DNA of 64,000 bases, taken from Mycolicibacterium canariasense. Its GTDB lineage: Bacteria; Actinomycetota; Actinomycetes; Mycobacteriales; Mycobacteriaceae. The notes beneath the pieces were generated by a model. The model saw only the letters and a program-made list of their open reading frames with translations. It searched no databases and was not told the DNA's origin. The stretch spans positions 248,001 through 312,000 of the forward strand of contig NZ_LQOL01000049.1 of the NCBI RefSeq assembly GCF_002101555.1, in the 5' to 3' direction. A program made the translations under genes and the position numbers. Position 1 is the first letter of the stretch. The number at the start of each line of letters is the position of its first letter. This document shows positions 36,031 to 44,983 of this stretch, one piece after another.

Positions 36031-37086
36031 TCAGGCGTTGGCGGCGGCCTCTTGCTCGCGCTTGATCTCCAGGGCGATGTCGATGAGCTGGTCTTCCTGA
36101 CCGCCGATCAGCTTGCGCTGCCCGGCGCGGTGCAGCAGCTGATGCGCGGGCACGCCGTAGCGCTCGGACTGGCGGATGGCGTGCTTGAGGAAGCTGGAGT
36201 ACACCCCGGAGTAGCCCATGATCAGCGCGTTGCGGTCGAGCAGGCACTCGGCCGGCATCGCGGGGGCCACGACCTCTTCGGCGGCGTCGGCGATATCGAA
36301 GAAGTCGATGCCGGTCTTGACGCCGATCTTGTCGAACACCCCGATCAGCGCCTCGACGGGCGCGTTGCCGGCGCCGGCACCGAACCGCCGGCACGAGCCG
36401 TCGATCTGCTTGGCGCCCGCGCGGACGGCCTCGATGGAGTTGGCCACCCCGAGGCCGAGGTTCTCGTGGCCGTGGAAGCCCACCTGCGCGTCGTCGCCCA
36501 GTTCGGCGACCAGCGCGGCCACCCGGTCGGCGACCCCGTCGAGGACCAGCGCACCGGCCGAATCCACGACGTAGACGCACTGGCAGCCGGCATCGGCCAT
36601 GATGCGGGCCTGGGCGGCCAGCTTCTCCGGGGAGATGGTGTGGCTCATCATCAAGAACCCGACAGTTTCCAGGCCGAGTTCGCGGGCCAGCCCGAAATGC
36701 TGGATCGAGACGTCGGCCTCGGTGCAGTGGGTGGCGATCCGGCAGATCTCACCGCCGTTGTTCTGGGCTTCCTTGATGTCTTCCTTGGTGCCCACCCCGG
36801 GCAGCATCAGGAACGCGATCTTGGCCTGCGTGGCGGTCTCGGCGGCGAGCTTGATCAGTTCCTGCTCAGGGGTTTTCGAGAATCCGTAGTTGAAGCTCGA
36901 CCCACCCAGGCCGTCGCCGTGGGTGACCTCGATGACCGGCACCCCGGCGGCATCCAACGCGGCGACGATCGAGCCGACCTCATCCTTGGTGAACTGGTGA
37001 CGTTTGTGGTGCGACCCGTCGCGCAGCGACGTGTCGGTCATCCGGACGTCCCAGATCGGGTTGAAGAAAATATCGGCGGTGCTCAT
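36031..37086 (-). CDS. hsaF: 4-hydroxy-2-oxohexanoate (4-hydroxy-2-oxovalerate) aldolase HsaF
   Basis: The 351-residue TIM-barrel aldolase follows DmpG/HsaF: catalytic and metal residues appear in [31 protein letters not shown] and the metal-binding [11 protein letters not shown]. It cleaves 4-hydroxy-2-oxohexanoate from ring A/B degradation to pyruvate and propionaldehyde, and channels the aldehyde to HsaG. It corresponds to Rv3534c. The ATG overlaps the hsaG stop by four bases. The operon order is hsaE-hsaG-hsaF. Confidence 0.95.
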   Translation of the reverse strand: MSTADIFFNPIWDVRMTDTSLRDGSHHKRHQFTKDEVGSIVAALDAAGVPVIEVTHGDGLGGSSFNYGFSKTPEQELIKLAAETATQAKIAFLMLPGVGTKEDIKEAQNNGGEICRIATHCTEADVSIQHFGLARELGLETVGFLMMSHTISPEKLAAQARIMADAGCQCVYVVDSAGALVLDGVADRVAALVAELGDDAQVGFHGHENLGLGVANSIEAVRAGAKQIDGSCRRFGAGAGNAPVEALIGVFDKIGVKTGIDFFDIADAAEEVVAPAMPAECLLDRNALIMGYSGVYSSFLKHAIRQSERYGVPAHQLLHRAGQRKLIGGQEDQLIDIALEIKREQEAAANA

Positions 37087-38000
37087 GCCTGACCTCCAGC
37101 GGTAGCCGCGACGCGCTCCTTGGCGATTTCCTCGCCGACCTTGGTGGCCGCGGCGGTCATGATGTCCAGATTTCCAGCGTACGGCGGCAGGTAGTCCCCG
37201 GCACCTTCCACTTCCACGAAGATGGTGACGACGTGGTTGCCGCCGTTGACCACCGACGGCTCGTCGAACTGCGGTTCGTTGAGCAGCCGGTAACCCGGCA
37301 CGTAGGTCTGCACCTGCGCGACGACATCCTTGATCGACGCGGTGATCGCGGCGTGGTCGGCATCTTCGGGAATGGCGCAGAAGATGGTGTCGCGCATGAT
37401 CATCGGCGGCTCGGCCGGGTTCAAGATGATGATCGCCTTGCCCTTGGCCGCCCCGCCGATGTTCTGCACACCGGCGCTGGTGGTCTTGGTGAACTCGTCG
37501 ATGTTGGCCCGGGTGCCCGGACCCGCCGATGCGCTGGACACCGACGCCACGATCTCGGCATACGGCACCTCGGTCACGCGGCTGACCGCATAGACCATCG
37601 GAATGGTGGCCTGCCCGCCGCAGGTCACCATGTTGACGTTCGGCGCATCCAGATGTGCCCGCAGGTTCGCCGGCGGGATCACCCCGGGACCCACCGCCGC
37701 CGGGGTCAGATCGATCGCCCGGATACCGGCCGCCTCGTACCGCGGCGCGGCGTCACGATGCACGTAGGCACTGGTCGCCTCGAACACCAGATCCGGCAAT
37801 TCACTCTGGGCCAGAAGCCAATCCACGCCCTCGTGGCTGGTCTCCAGGCCCAGCTTGCGCGCCCGGGCCAACCCCTCGGACTCCGGGTCGATCCCGATCA
37901 TCCAGCGCGGTTCCAACCAATCCGAACGCAACAACTTGTACAGCAGGTCGGTGCTGATGTTGCCCGACCCGACAATCGCCACTGACGCCTTATCGGCCAT
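37083..38000 (-). CDS. hsaG: Acylating propionaldehyde/acetaldehyde dehydrogenase HsaG
   Basis: The 305-residue enzyme has an N-terminal NAD-binding motif [12 protein letters not shown] and the catalytic Cys127 in [12 protein letters not shown]. It converts the aldehyde received from HsaF into propionyl-CoA with NAD+ and CoA. It corresponds to Rv3535c. It lies 12 bases downstream of hsaE and overlaps hsaF. Confidence 0.95.
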   Translation of the reverse strand: MADKASVAIVGSGNISTDLLYKLLRSDWLEPRWMIGIDPESEGLARARKLGLETSHEGVDWLLAQSELPDLVFEATSAYVHRDAAPRYEAAGIRAIDLTPAAVGPGVIPPANLRAHLDAPNVNMVTCGGQATIPMVYAVSRVTEVPYAEIVASVSSASAGPGTRANIDEFTKTTSAGVQNIGGAAKGKAIIILNPAEPPMIMRDTIFCAIPEDADHAAITASIKDVVAQVQTYVPGYRLLNEPQFDEPSVVNGGNHVVTIFVEVEGAGDYLPPYAGNLDIMTAAATKVGEEIAKERVAATAGGQA

Positions 38001-38012
38001 TGCAAACGTCCC

Positions 38013-38798
38013 CTATTCGAAACTCAGTCGGACCGAACCCAGTCCGTCGAAATCTGCTACGAAATCGTCACCCGGACGTGCATCTATCGCACGCATGCAG
38101 GCACCGGGCAGCACGATGTCGCCGGCCTTCAGGCGGACGCCGAAGCTGTCCACCTTGCGGGCCAGCCAGGCCACCGAGGTGACCGGATTGCCGAGGACCG
38201 CGTCGCTGCGGCCTTCCGCCACCACCTCGCCGTTGCGTTTGAGCACCGCGTTGATGTTCTTGATGTCAATATCTTTGGGCGACACCCGTTCCGGCCCGAG
38301 CACCCAGCCGGCCGAGGAGGCGTTGTCGGCGATGGTGTCGCAGAGTTTGATTTTCCAGTCGGTGATGCGGGTGTCGATCAGCTCGATCGACGGCGCGAAG
38401 GCGGCCGTCGCGGCCAGCACGTCATCCTCGGTGCAGCCCGCACCGGGCAGGTCGTCGGCCAGCACGAAGCCCACCTCGACCTCCACCCGCGGGTACAGGT
38501 AGTTCGCCGTCTTGACCGGGCTGTTCTCGAAAACTTCCATATCGGCCAGCAGGTGACCGTAGTCGGGCTCGTCGACGCCCATCATCTTCTGCATGGCCTC
38601 CGACGACAGGCCCACCTTGTGCCCGATCACGCGGGCGCCCTCGGCAACCCGCTGCCGGATGTTGATCAGCTGGATCTCGTAGGCGTCCACCACGTCGATA
38701 TCGGGGTAGCGGTCGGTCAACGGCGTGGTCGGGACTCTGCTGCGCTCGGCGTGGGCGAGATCTGCCGCGAGTTCGTCGCGGACCTGCGCACTCAGCAT
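38013..38798 (-). CDS. hsaE: 2-hydroxyhexa-2,4-dienoate hydratase HsaE
   Basis: The 261-residue protein belongs to the MhpD/fumarylacetoacetate-hydrolase-like hydratase family: HKVGLSSEAMQKMMGVDEPD, the acidic metal site VEVEVGFVLADDLPG, and LGNPVTSVAWLARK. It hydrates 2-hydroxyhexa-2,4-dienoate from HsaD to 4-hydroxy-2-oxohexanoate, the HsaF substrate. It corresponds to Rv3536c and is the first gene of hsaEGF, 58 bp from a KstR operator. Confidence 0.94.
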   Translation of the reverse strand: MLSAQVRDELAADLAHAERSRVPTTPLTDRYPDIDVVDAYEIQLINIRQRVAEGARVIGHKVGLSSEAMQKMMGVDEPDYGHLLADMEVFENSPVKTANYLYPRVEVEVGFVLADDLPGAGCTEDDVLAATAAFAPSIELIDTRITDWKIKLCDTIADNASSAGWVLGPERVSPKDIDIKNINAVLKRNGEVVAEGRSDAVLGNPVTSVAWLARKVDSFGVRLKAGDIVLPGACMRAIDARPGDDFVADFDGLGSVRLSFE

Positions 38799-38856
38799 CT
38801 CGGTGAATTCCCCTCACATCTTTGACCGGCACAGTTGTCCACCGGCCGGGCAATTC

Positions 38857-38870
38857 TATAACGTGTTCTA
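38857..38870. promoter_or_regulatory. KstR operator between hsaE and kstD
   Basis: TATAACGTGTTCTA fits TNNAACNNGTTNNA and serves both divergent units. It ends one base before the kstD ATG. Transcription of kstD therefore starts inside or next to the operator, and the mRNA is probably leaderless if that ATG is used. Confidence 0.92.
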
Positions 38871-38871
38871 C

Positions 38872-40566
38872 ATGACAGGACAGGGTTACGGTGCGTTCGA
38901 CGTCGTCGTGGTGGGAAGCGGAGCCGCCGGCATGGTCGCCGCCCTCACCGCTGCTCACCAGGGCCTCTCGACAGTAGTCGTTGAAAAGGCTCCGCACTAT
39001 GGCGGTTCCACCGCGCGATCAGGCGGTGGGGTGTGGATCCCGAACAACGAGGTCCTCAGGCGTGACGGGGTCAAAGACACCGCCGATGCCGCCCGCACAT
39101 ACCTGCACGCCATCATCGGCGATGTCGTCCCCGCCGAGAAGATCGACACCTACCTGGACCGGGGTCCGGAGATGTTGTCGTTCGTGTTGAAGAACTCTCC
39201 GCTGAAGCTGTGCTGGGTGCCGGGCTACTCCGATTACTACCCGGAGACGCCGGGCGGCAAGGCCACCGGACGTTCGGTGGAACCGAAGCCGTTCAACGCC
39301 AAGAAGCTCGGCCCCGACGAGTCGGGCCTGGAACCGCCCTACGGCAAGGTCCCGATGAACATGGTGGTGCTGCAGCAGGACTACGTCCGACTCAACCAGC
39401 TCAAGCGGCACCCGCGCGGTGTGCTGCGCAGCATCAAGGTCGGCGTGCGGTCGGTGTGGGCCAACGCCACCGGCAAGAATCTCGTCGGCATGGGCCGCGC
39501 GCTGATCGCCCCGTTGCGCATCGGCCTGCGCGAAGCCGGGGTACCGGTGCTGCTCAACACCGCGCTGACGGATCTGTACGTCGAAGACGGGGTGGTCCGC
39601 GGCATCTATGTCCGCGCCGCAGGGGACCCGGAATCGGCTGAGCCGCAATTGATCCGAGCCCACAAAGGGGTCATCCTCGGATGCGGCGGCTTCGAGCACA
39701 ACCAGGAGATGCGCACCAAGTACCAGCGACAGCCGATCACCACGGAATGGACCGTCGGGGCCAAGGCCAATACCGGCGACGGAATCCTGGCCGCCGAAAA
39801 GCTGGGCGCCGCACTGGAAATCATGGAGGACTCGTGGTGGGGCCCGACGGTGCCCCTGGTCGATGCGCCGTGGTTCGCCCTGTCGGAGCGCAATTCTCCC
39901 GGGTCGATCATCGTCAACCTCAGTGGCAAGCGGTTCATGAACGAGTCGATGCCCTATGTCGAGGCCTGCCACCACATGTACGGCGGCGAGTACGGCCAGG
40001 GCCCCGGCCCTGGCGAGAACGTGCCGGCCTGGCTGGTGTTCGACCAGCAGTACCGGGACCGCTACATCTTCGCGGGTTTGCAGCCGGGACAGCGCATCCC
40101 TAAGAAGTGGCTGGAGTCCGGCGTCGTGGTCAAGGCCGACACGCTGGCCGAACTGGCCGACAAGACCGGCGTGCCCGCTGCGGCCCTCGGCGCCACCATC
40201 GAGCGGTTCAACGGATTCGCCCGCACCGGTGTGGACGAGGACTTCCACCGCGGCCAGAGCGCCTACGACCGTTACTACGGTGATCCCACCAACAAGCCGA
40301 ACCCCAACCTCGGTGAGATCAAGCACGCGCCGTTCTACGCGGCCAAGATGGTGCCGGGTGACCTGGGCACCAAGGGCGGTATCCGCACCGACGTGCACGG
40401 CCGCGCCCTGCGCGACGACGGCTCGATCATCGAAGGGCTCTACGCCGCGGGCAATGTCAGCTCGCCGGTGATGGGCCACACCTATCCCGGACCCGGCGGC
40501 ACCATCGGGCCCGCCATGACATTCGGTTACCTCGCCGCCCTCGCCGTAGCAGGAAAGGCCCGCTAG
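38872..40566 (+). CDS. kstD: 3-ketosteroid delta1-dehydrogenase KstD
   Basis: The 564-residue flavoenzyme introduces the C1-C2 double bond of 3-ketosteroids such as androstenedione. It has the FAD motif VVVVGSGAAGMVAAL (residues 11-25), APHYGGSTARSGGGVWIPN, and the C-terminal FAD-binding TYPGPGGTIGPAMTFGYLAA. It closely follows M. tuberculosis Rv3537 along its whole length. The ATG at 38872 matches the known N-terminus (FDVVVVGSG after eight residues) and needs no leader. Its stop shares a base with the next gene (TAGTG). Confidence 0.96.
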   Translation: MTGQGYGAFDVVVVGSGAAGMVAALTAAHQGLSTVVVEKAPHYGGSTARSGGGVWIPNNEVLRRDGVKDTADAARTYLHAIIGDVVPAEKIDTYLDRGPEMLSFVLKNSPLKLCWVPGYSDYYPETPGGKATGRSVEPKPFNAKKLGPDESGLEPPYGKVPMNMVVLQQDYVRLNQLKRHPRGVLRSIKVGVRSVWANATGKNLVGMGRALIAPLRIGLREAGVPVLLNTALTDLYVEDGVVRGIYVRAAGDPESAEPQLIRAHKGVILGCGGFEHNQEMRTKYQRQPITTEWTVGAKANTGDGILAAEKLGAALEIMEDSWWGPTVPLVDAPWFALSERNSPGSIIVNLSGKRFMNESMPYVEACHHMYGGEYGQGPGPGENVPAWLVFDQQYRDRYIFAGLQPGQRIPKKWLESGVVVKADTLAELADKTGVPAAALGATIERFNGFARTGVDEDFHRGQSAYDRYYGDPTNKPNPNLGEIKHAPFYAAKMVPGDLGTKGGIRTDVHGRALRDDGSIIEGLYAAGNVSSPVMGHTYPGPGGTIGPAMTFGYLAALAVAGKAR

Positions 40567-41426
40567 TGCCCATCGATGTCGACAAGGCTCTCGCCGCCGA
40601 CCTGGATCCGATCGAATTCTCCTGGACCAGCAGCGATATCCAGCTCTACCACCTGGGCCTTGGGGCAGGCGCCGACCCGATGGACGAACGCGAGCTGCGC
40701 TATCTGGCCGACAACACCCCGCGGGTGCTGCCCACCTTCGGCAATGTCGCGGCCAGCTTCCACATGACCAAGGCGCCGACGGTGCAGTTTCCCGGTATCG
40801 ACATCGAACTGTCCAAGGTGCTGCACGCCAGCGAGGGCGTCACCGTGCCCGGTCCCATACCCACCAGCGGCAAAGCCTGGTCCAAACAACGCTTCACCGA
40901 GATCTGGGACAAAGGCAAGGCCGCCGTCATCGTCAGCGAATCCACCGTGACCGACGAATCCGGCACCGTGCTGTGGACCACCAAACGGTCCATCTTCGCC
41001 CGCGGTGAGGGCGGATTCGGCGGCGAGCGGGGACCCTCCACGTCGGTGGAGCTGCCCGACCGGGCCCCCGACGCCGAGATCGCGCTGCCGACGCTGCCCC
41101 AGCAGGCGCTGCTGTACCGGCTGTGCGGGGACCGCAATCCGCTGCACTCGGACCCCGCGTTCGCCAAGGCGGCCGGCTTCGACCGGCCGATCCTGCACGG
41201 CCTGTGCACCTACGGCATCGGCTGCAAGGCCATCGTCGACCACTTCTTCGACGGCGACGTCACGCAGGTCGGCAGCTACGGGGCACGGTTCGCCGGCACC
41301 GTCATCCCTGGTGAAACGCTGCGGGCCGACATCTGGAAGCAGGACGGCAAGCTCGTCGGGCAACTGACGGCACCCAGCCGGGACAACACCGTGGTGCTGT
41401 CCGGGGTGGAACTCGTTCCCGCCTGA
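40566..41426 (+). CDS. chsH3: Steroid enoyl-CoA hydratase ChsH3 (Rv3538-like, MaoC double hotdog)
   Basis: The 286-residue protein has a degenerate N-terminal and an active C-terminal hotdog domain. The hydratase-2 motif gives Asp189 and His194 (CGDRNPLHSDP) followed by GFDRPILHGLCTYG. It corresponds to Rv3538 (also called hsd4B or ChsH3), a 2-enoyl-CoA hydratase in side-chain beta-oxidation. The GTG start overlaps the kstD TAG, so both genes are translated from one message. Its stop abuts the stop of the convergent gene without a spacer. Confidence 0.9.
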   Translation: MPIDVDKALAADLDPIEFSWTSSDIQLYHLGLGAGADPMDERELRYLADNTPRVLPTFGNVAASFHMTKAPTVQFPGIDIELSKVLHASEGVTVPGPIPTSGKAWSKQRFTEIWDKGKAAVIVSESTVTDESGTVLWTTKRSIFARGEGGFGGERGPSTSVELPDRAPDAEIALPTLPQQALLYRLCGDRNPLHSDPAFAKAAGFDRPILHGLCTYGIGCKAIVDHFFDGDVTQVGSYGARFAGTVIPGETLRADIWKQDGKLVGQLTAPSRDNTVVLSGVELVPA

Positions 41427-42179
41427 TCACACCCGGCGGGACAGGTCCTCGCCACCGGCCGGTCGGCCGTGCTCGTGCGGTGACACCGGCGCCGGACCGG
41501 CGGCACCGGGGGCGGGCCCGGCCGCACCGTGCTGGGGCGCCGCGTCCCGCGCGTCCTGCTGCGCCTGCCGCTGGTCCAGTTGGTGTTCGCGCTGATCCTG
41601 TTCGGTTTGGCGGTGGTCCTGCTGCGCCTGCCGCTCGTTGAGCTGCTGCTCACGTTGATCCTGCTGCTGGCGCTCGTCGGGACGGCCCTGATCCTGCGGT
41701 ATCTGGCCGGCCAGCTGCGAGCCCATCGATCCCAGCGAACCGAGCCCGCCGGCGCCGCCGCCGGCACCGGAACCGGAGCCACCGCCCTGACCCGCGCTGC
41801 CCATGGCCTGTTGCATCATCGAGCCGAAGCTGCCGGTCTGCCCGCCCAGGCTGCCGGCGGCCTGCATCGGCGTCTGGGCCAGCTGACTCATCTGGCCCAT
41901 CTGCCCGAGCATGCTGCCCAGCTGGCCGACCGACTGGCCACCGGACTCGTCGGCGTTCTGGTACGCCGACTGCGCCGCGCCCACCTTGCCGGAGAACATG
42001 TTCTCCTTCGCCTCAACCGCGGACACGTTGGCCGTCAGGGATGCTTCGAGGGTCGGCAGGACGGCCGCGATGGTCATGCTCATGGCGTCGGCACCGGGTG
42101 GGATGGTCGGCATCGGCGGCAGTTCGACCGACGCCGCGTCCCAGTTCAGCCCTTCGGGTTTCTCCAGCGGACTCGTCAT
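41427..42179 (-). CDS. PE-like ESX-associated protein with Gln-rich coiled-coil repeat
   Basis: The 250-residue protein has an N-terminal helical region (residues 30-75), the putative type VII secretion signal YxxxD (AYQNADES, near residue 72), a Gly/Ser/Gln/Met-rich linker, and two 21-residue Gln/Arg/Asp/Glu-rich repeats likely to form a coiled coil (about 165-208). The tail is Pro/Ala-rich. It follows a PPE-like gene by six bases, as PE/PPE or EspB-type pairs do. M. tuberculosis has a PPE gene (PPE63, Rv3539) at this place. Secretion is inferred from the pattern only. Confidence 0.62.
   Translation of the reverse strand: MTSPLEKPEGLNWDAASVELPPMPTIPPGADAMSMTIAAVLPTLEASLTANVSAVEAKENMFSGKVGAAQSAYQNADESGGQSVGQLGSMLGQMGQMSQLAQTPMQAAGSLGGQTGSFGSMMQQAMGSAGQGGGSGSGAGGGAGGLGSLGSMGSQLAGQIPQDQGRPDERQQQDQREQQLNERQAQQDHRQTEQDQREHQLDQRQAQQDARDAAPQHGAAGPAPGAAGPAPVSPHEHGRPAGGEDLSRRV
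41553..41678. repeat. Two 63-bp imperfect tandem repeats
   Basis: Units start at 41553 and 41616 (63-bp period) and encode two 21-residue Gln-rich segments with the shared core QDQRE-QL--RQAQQD. This is a coding repeat in the PE-like protein, not a CRISPR or satellite. Confidence 0.8.
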
Positions 42180-42185
42180 CGTCGA

Positions 42186-43280
42186 TCACCATTCATCGTC
42201 GTCGACCTCGTCTTCCCCGTAATCCAGTGACGGCGGTAGTGCCAGCCCCTGTTTGACTCCCCCGCCCTCGCCGCCGCGCTGGCCCATCATGCCCATCGGC
42301 CCACCGCCCATGCCGCCTCCACCGGCGGCGACCGGCGCGACACCGCCCACCATGGCCCCGGCCGCGGCCTCGGCCGGGGCGACCGCCACCGGCAGCGTCT
42401 TGCCGACCAGACCGGCCATCAGCGGCGTCTGCGCCGATCCGCCACCGGCGCCGGGCAGCCCCGCCGCACGTACCATCCCGGCCCCACCGCCGGCACCGGA
42501 ACCACCCGCCAGGGGGTGGTTGGAGAACGCCGCAAAGGGCGACGGCCCGCCGCCGGCCGACGGTGAGCCACCCTTGCCGAGCATCGAGGTGAGCTGCTGT
42601 AGGGGCTGTGTCAGCTGTTGCAGCGGCTGCATCATCTGCTGCGGGGCCTGCCCGAGCGCCTGTCCCAGCTGCTGTGGCAACTGGGTGAGCATGGACCCCA
42701 TCTGGCTGAGCATCTGCATCGCCTGTTGCGGATCCTGACCGGCCAACTGCTGCGCACCGACCGCGGGCGGACCCGAGGCCGGCAGGCTCGGTGGTGCACC
42801 GATGGTGTTGGCGAGTTCGGTGGCATTGGCGGTCACGGTGGCCGTGTTCTGCGACAGGCCGAGTTTGATCCTGGCCTGGACCAGCTCCTGGACATTGCTG
42901 ACCGGCATGGATTGGATGGCCATGCACTCGGCGTTCGTCTCTTCGGCCATGGTGTTCACCAGCGTCTTGGTGGCGACCACGGCGGCCTCCATGCTGCGCA
43001 GTTTGGCCGCGATGGCGGCCGCCAAGGCGCCATTGGACTCGTGACCGCCGATGATGGTGGTCGCCTCACCCGCCGCGGCGACGGCCGATCCGCCCTGCCA
43101 GGCGTCGGCGAGCTTCATCAGCTGGCCCTGCTGCTGCGGCACCACCGTCCCGGTGATCTTCGCCGCCAGCGCCTCGTACTGCGCGGCCGCAGCACCCAGC
43201 GCATCCTCGTCGACGTTCGGCCAGCCCGGTCCCGTCACCGTCTGCGAGCCGAACGGACTCATATCGGGCTGCATGCCCAT
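42186..43280 (-). CDS. PPE/EspB-like type VII secretion-associated protein
   Basis: The 364-residue protein starts with a helical region that includes a WxG motif (DAWQGGSA), as in PPE and WXG100 proteins. A second helical hairpin follows (LRSMEAAVVATKTLVNTMAE, then VQELVQARIKLGLSQNT), then Gln/Met-, Pro- and Gly-rich low-complexity parts and a very acidic end (DYGEDEVDDDEW). There is no Pro-Pro-Glu at the start, so it is PPE-like rather than a true PPE. The ATG at 43280 has GAGGGGGG at good spacing; a GTG at 43301 is possible. It pairs with the PE-like gene downstream. Confidence 0.62.
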   Translation of the reverse strand: MGMQPDMSPFGSQTVTGPGWPNVDEDALGAAAAQYEALAAKITGTVVPQQQGQLMKLADAWQGGSAVAAAGEATTIIGGHESNGALAAAIAAKLRSMEAAVVATKTLVNTMAEETNAECMAIQSMPVSNVQELVQARIKLGLSQNTATVTANATELANTIGAPPSLPASGPPAVGAQQLAGQDPQQAMQMLSQMGSMLTQLPQQLGQALGQAPQQMMQPLQQLTQPLQQLTSMLGKGGSPSAGGGPSPFAAFSNHPLAGGSGAGGGAGMVRAAGLPGAGGGSAQTPLMAGLVGKTLPVAVAPAEAAAGAMVGGVAPVAAGGGGMGGGPMGMMGQRGGEGGGVKQGLALPPSLDYGEDEVDDDEW

Positions 43281-43415
43281 GCCAAGGCCCCCCTCGAGCA
43301 CATCTGAACAGCGATATCGAGATTACCGCGCCGTCGGCCCGTTGCCGAACACTTCATTGCACTCCGGGTAGGACACCCTGTCGCCATGGGCTGGCGGCCG
43401 CGGTGCTGCCGCAGG

Positions 43416-44576
43416 TCAGCCCAGGATCAACCCCGAGGTCGGCACCCCGGTGCCCGCAGTGACGAGCACGTGCTCCACATTGTCGACCTGGTTCACCGAC
43501 GTGCCCCGCAGCTGCCGCACGCCCTCGGCGATGCCGTTCATCCCGTGGATGTAGGCCTCGCCGAGCTGGCCCCCGTGGGTGTTGATGGGCAGCCGCCCGC
43601 CGATCTCGATGGCGCCGCCGGCGATGAAATCCTTGGCCTCGCCCTTACCGCAGAAACCCAGCTCTTCCAGCTGGATCAGCGTGTACGGGGTGAAGTGGTC
43701 GTACAGGATCGCCGTCTGGATATCGGCGGGTGACAGCCCGCTCTGCTCCCACAGCTGCCGGCCCACCAAACCCATCTCGGGCAGACCGAGCTCATCCCGG
43801 TAGTAGGAGTACATGGTGAACTGATCGGTGCCGGCGCCTTGCGCGGCGGCCTCGATGATCGCCGGCCGATGCTTGAGATCCTTGGCCCGTTCGGCGGTGG
43901 TGACGACGATGGCGACACCGCCGTCGGTTTCCTGGCAGCAGTCCAGCAGCCGCAGCGGTTCGGCGATCCACCTCGAGTTCTGGTGATCCTCGATGGTGAT
44001 CGGCTTGCCGTAGAAGTGCGCCTTCGGGTTGTTGGCGGCGTGCTTGCGATCGGCCACCGACACGGCGCCGAAATCGGCACTGGTGGCGCCGTATTCGTGC
44101 ATATAGCGCTGCGCGATCATGGCCACCGACGCGGCGGGCGTGCTGAGCCCGTGCGGATAGGACCAGCTGTACTCCACCCCGCGGGAGTCGGCGTTGACCG
44201 TCAGGCCGGTCATCACCTGGCCGAACCGGAACTCCGAGCGTTCGTTGAACGCGCGGTAGGCGACCACGACCTCGGCCACCCCGCTGGCAACGGCCAGTGC
44301 TGCCTGCTGAACGGTCGCGGCCGCGGCGCCACCGCCGTAGCCGATCTGGCTGAAGAACTTGAGGTCACCGATCCCGGTCGAGCGCGCCACCGCGGTCTCC
44401 AGGTTCGAGTCCATGGTGAAGGTGACCAGACCGTCGACATCCGACGGCGACAACCCGGCATCATCGAGAGCGTCGAGCACCGCCTCGGCGGCCAGCCGCA
44501 ACTCACTGCGCCCGGAGTTCTTGGAGAAGTCGGTGGCGCCGATACCGGCGATGGCCGCCTTACCCGACAGGCTCAC
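43416..44576 (-). CDS. ltp2: Steroid-CoA retro-aldolase Ltp2
   Basis: The 386-residue thiolase-fold protein matches Rv3540c. Ltp2 splits 17-hydroxy-3-oxo-4-pregnene-20-carboxyl-CoA into androstenedione and propionyl-CoA, with the ChsH2 DUF35 domain as a needed partner. Family features are GIGATDFSKNSGRSE, QIGYGGGAAAATVQQAAL at the position of the thiolase nucleophile (no Cys), FTPYTLIQLEELGFCGKGEA and NTHGGQLGEAYIHGMNG. Its ATG overlaps the chsH1 stop (ATGA). It is the last gene of the cyp125 operon. Confidence 0.95.
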   Translation of the reverse strand: MSLSGKAAIAGIGATDFSKNSGRSELRLAAEAVLDALDDAGLSPSDVDGLVTFTMDSNLETAVARSTGIGDLKFFSQIGYGGGAAAATVQQAALAVASGVAEVVVAYRAFNERSEFRFGQVMTGLTVNADSRGVEYSWSYPHGLSTPAASVAMIAQRYMHEYGATSADFGAVSVADRKHAANNPKAHFYGKPITIEDHQNSRWIAEPLRLLDCCQETDGGVAIVVTTAERAKDLKHRPAIIEAAAQGAGTDQFTMYSYYRDELGLPEMGLVGRQLWEQSGLSPADIQTAILYDHFTPYTLIQLEELGFCGKGEAKDFIAGGAIEIGGRLPINTHGGQLGEAYIHGMNGIAEGVRQLRGTSVNQVDNVEHVLVTAGTGVPTSGLILG

Positions 44577-44983
44577 TGCGTGCCTCCCAACGCAACCGTG
44601 GATGTGGCGATGACGTGATCGCCCAGGCTGTTGCTGCCCACCACTTTCAACGTCACCACGTCACCGTCGGTCGCGGTCACCTCACCCCGAAAAGTGATGG
44701 TGTCGTAGGCATACCAGGGCACGCCGAGTCGCAGCTTGATCGACTTGACGACGGCGTCGGGACCCGCCCAGTCGGTGACATAGCGCCCTACCAGACCGGT
44801 ATCGGTGAGGATGTTGACGAAGATGTCCTTGGATCCCTTCGCCTGCGCCTTGTCCCGGTCGTGGTGCACGTCCTGGTAGTCGCGGGTGGCGATGGCGGTG
44901 GACACGATGAATGTCGGGTCGCCGTAGATCTGCAGTTCGGGCAGCTTCGTGCCGACCTCGATGGCGTCGACCGTGCGGCTCAT
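44573..44983 (-). CDS. chsH1: MaoC-like steroid enoyl-CoA hydratase subunit ChsH1
   Basis: The 136-residue hotdog protein corresponds to Rv3541c. With ChsH2 it hydrates 3-oxo-4,17-pregnadiene-20-carboxyl-CoA. The active-site string DYQDVHHDRDKAQAKG supplies the hydratase Asp/His pair. The ATG at 44983 overlaps the chsH2 stop as ATGA; a longer start would run into chsH2. Both flanking overlaps keep subunit ratios matched. Confidence 0.93.
   Translation of the reverse strand: MSRTVDAIEVGTKLPELQIYGDPTFIVSTAIATRDYQDVHHDRDKAQAKGSKDIFVNILTDTGLVGRYVTDWAGPDAVVKSIKLRLGVPWYAYDTITFRGEVTATDGDVVTLKVVGSNSLGDHVIATSTVALGGTQ

Noticed and set aside
41553..41678. Repeat array as a possible CRISPR
   Set aside because: Only two imperfect 63-bp units without spacers, in frame, encoding a Gln-rich coiled coil.
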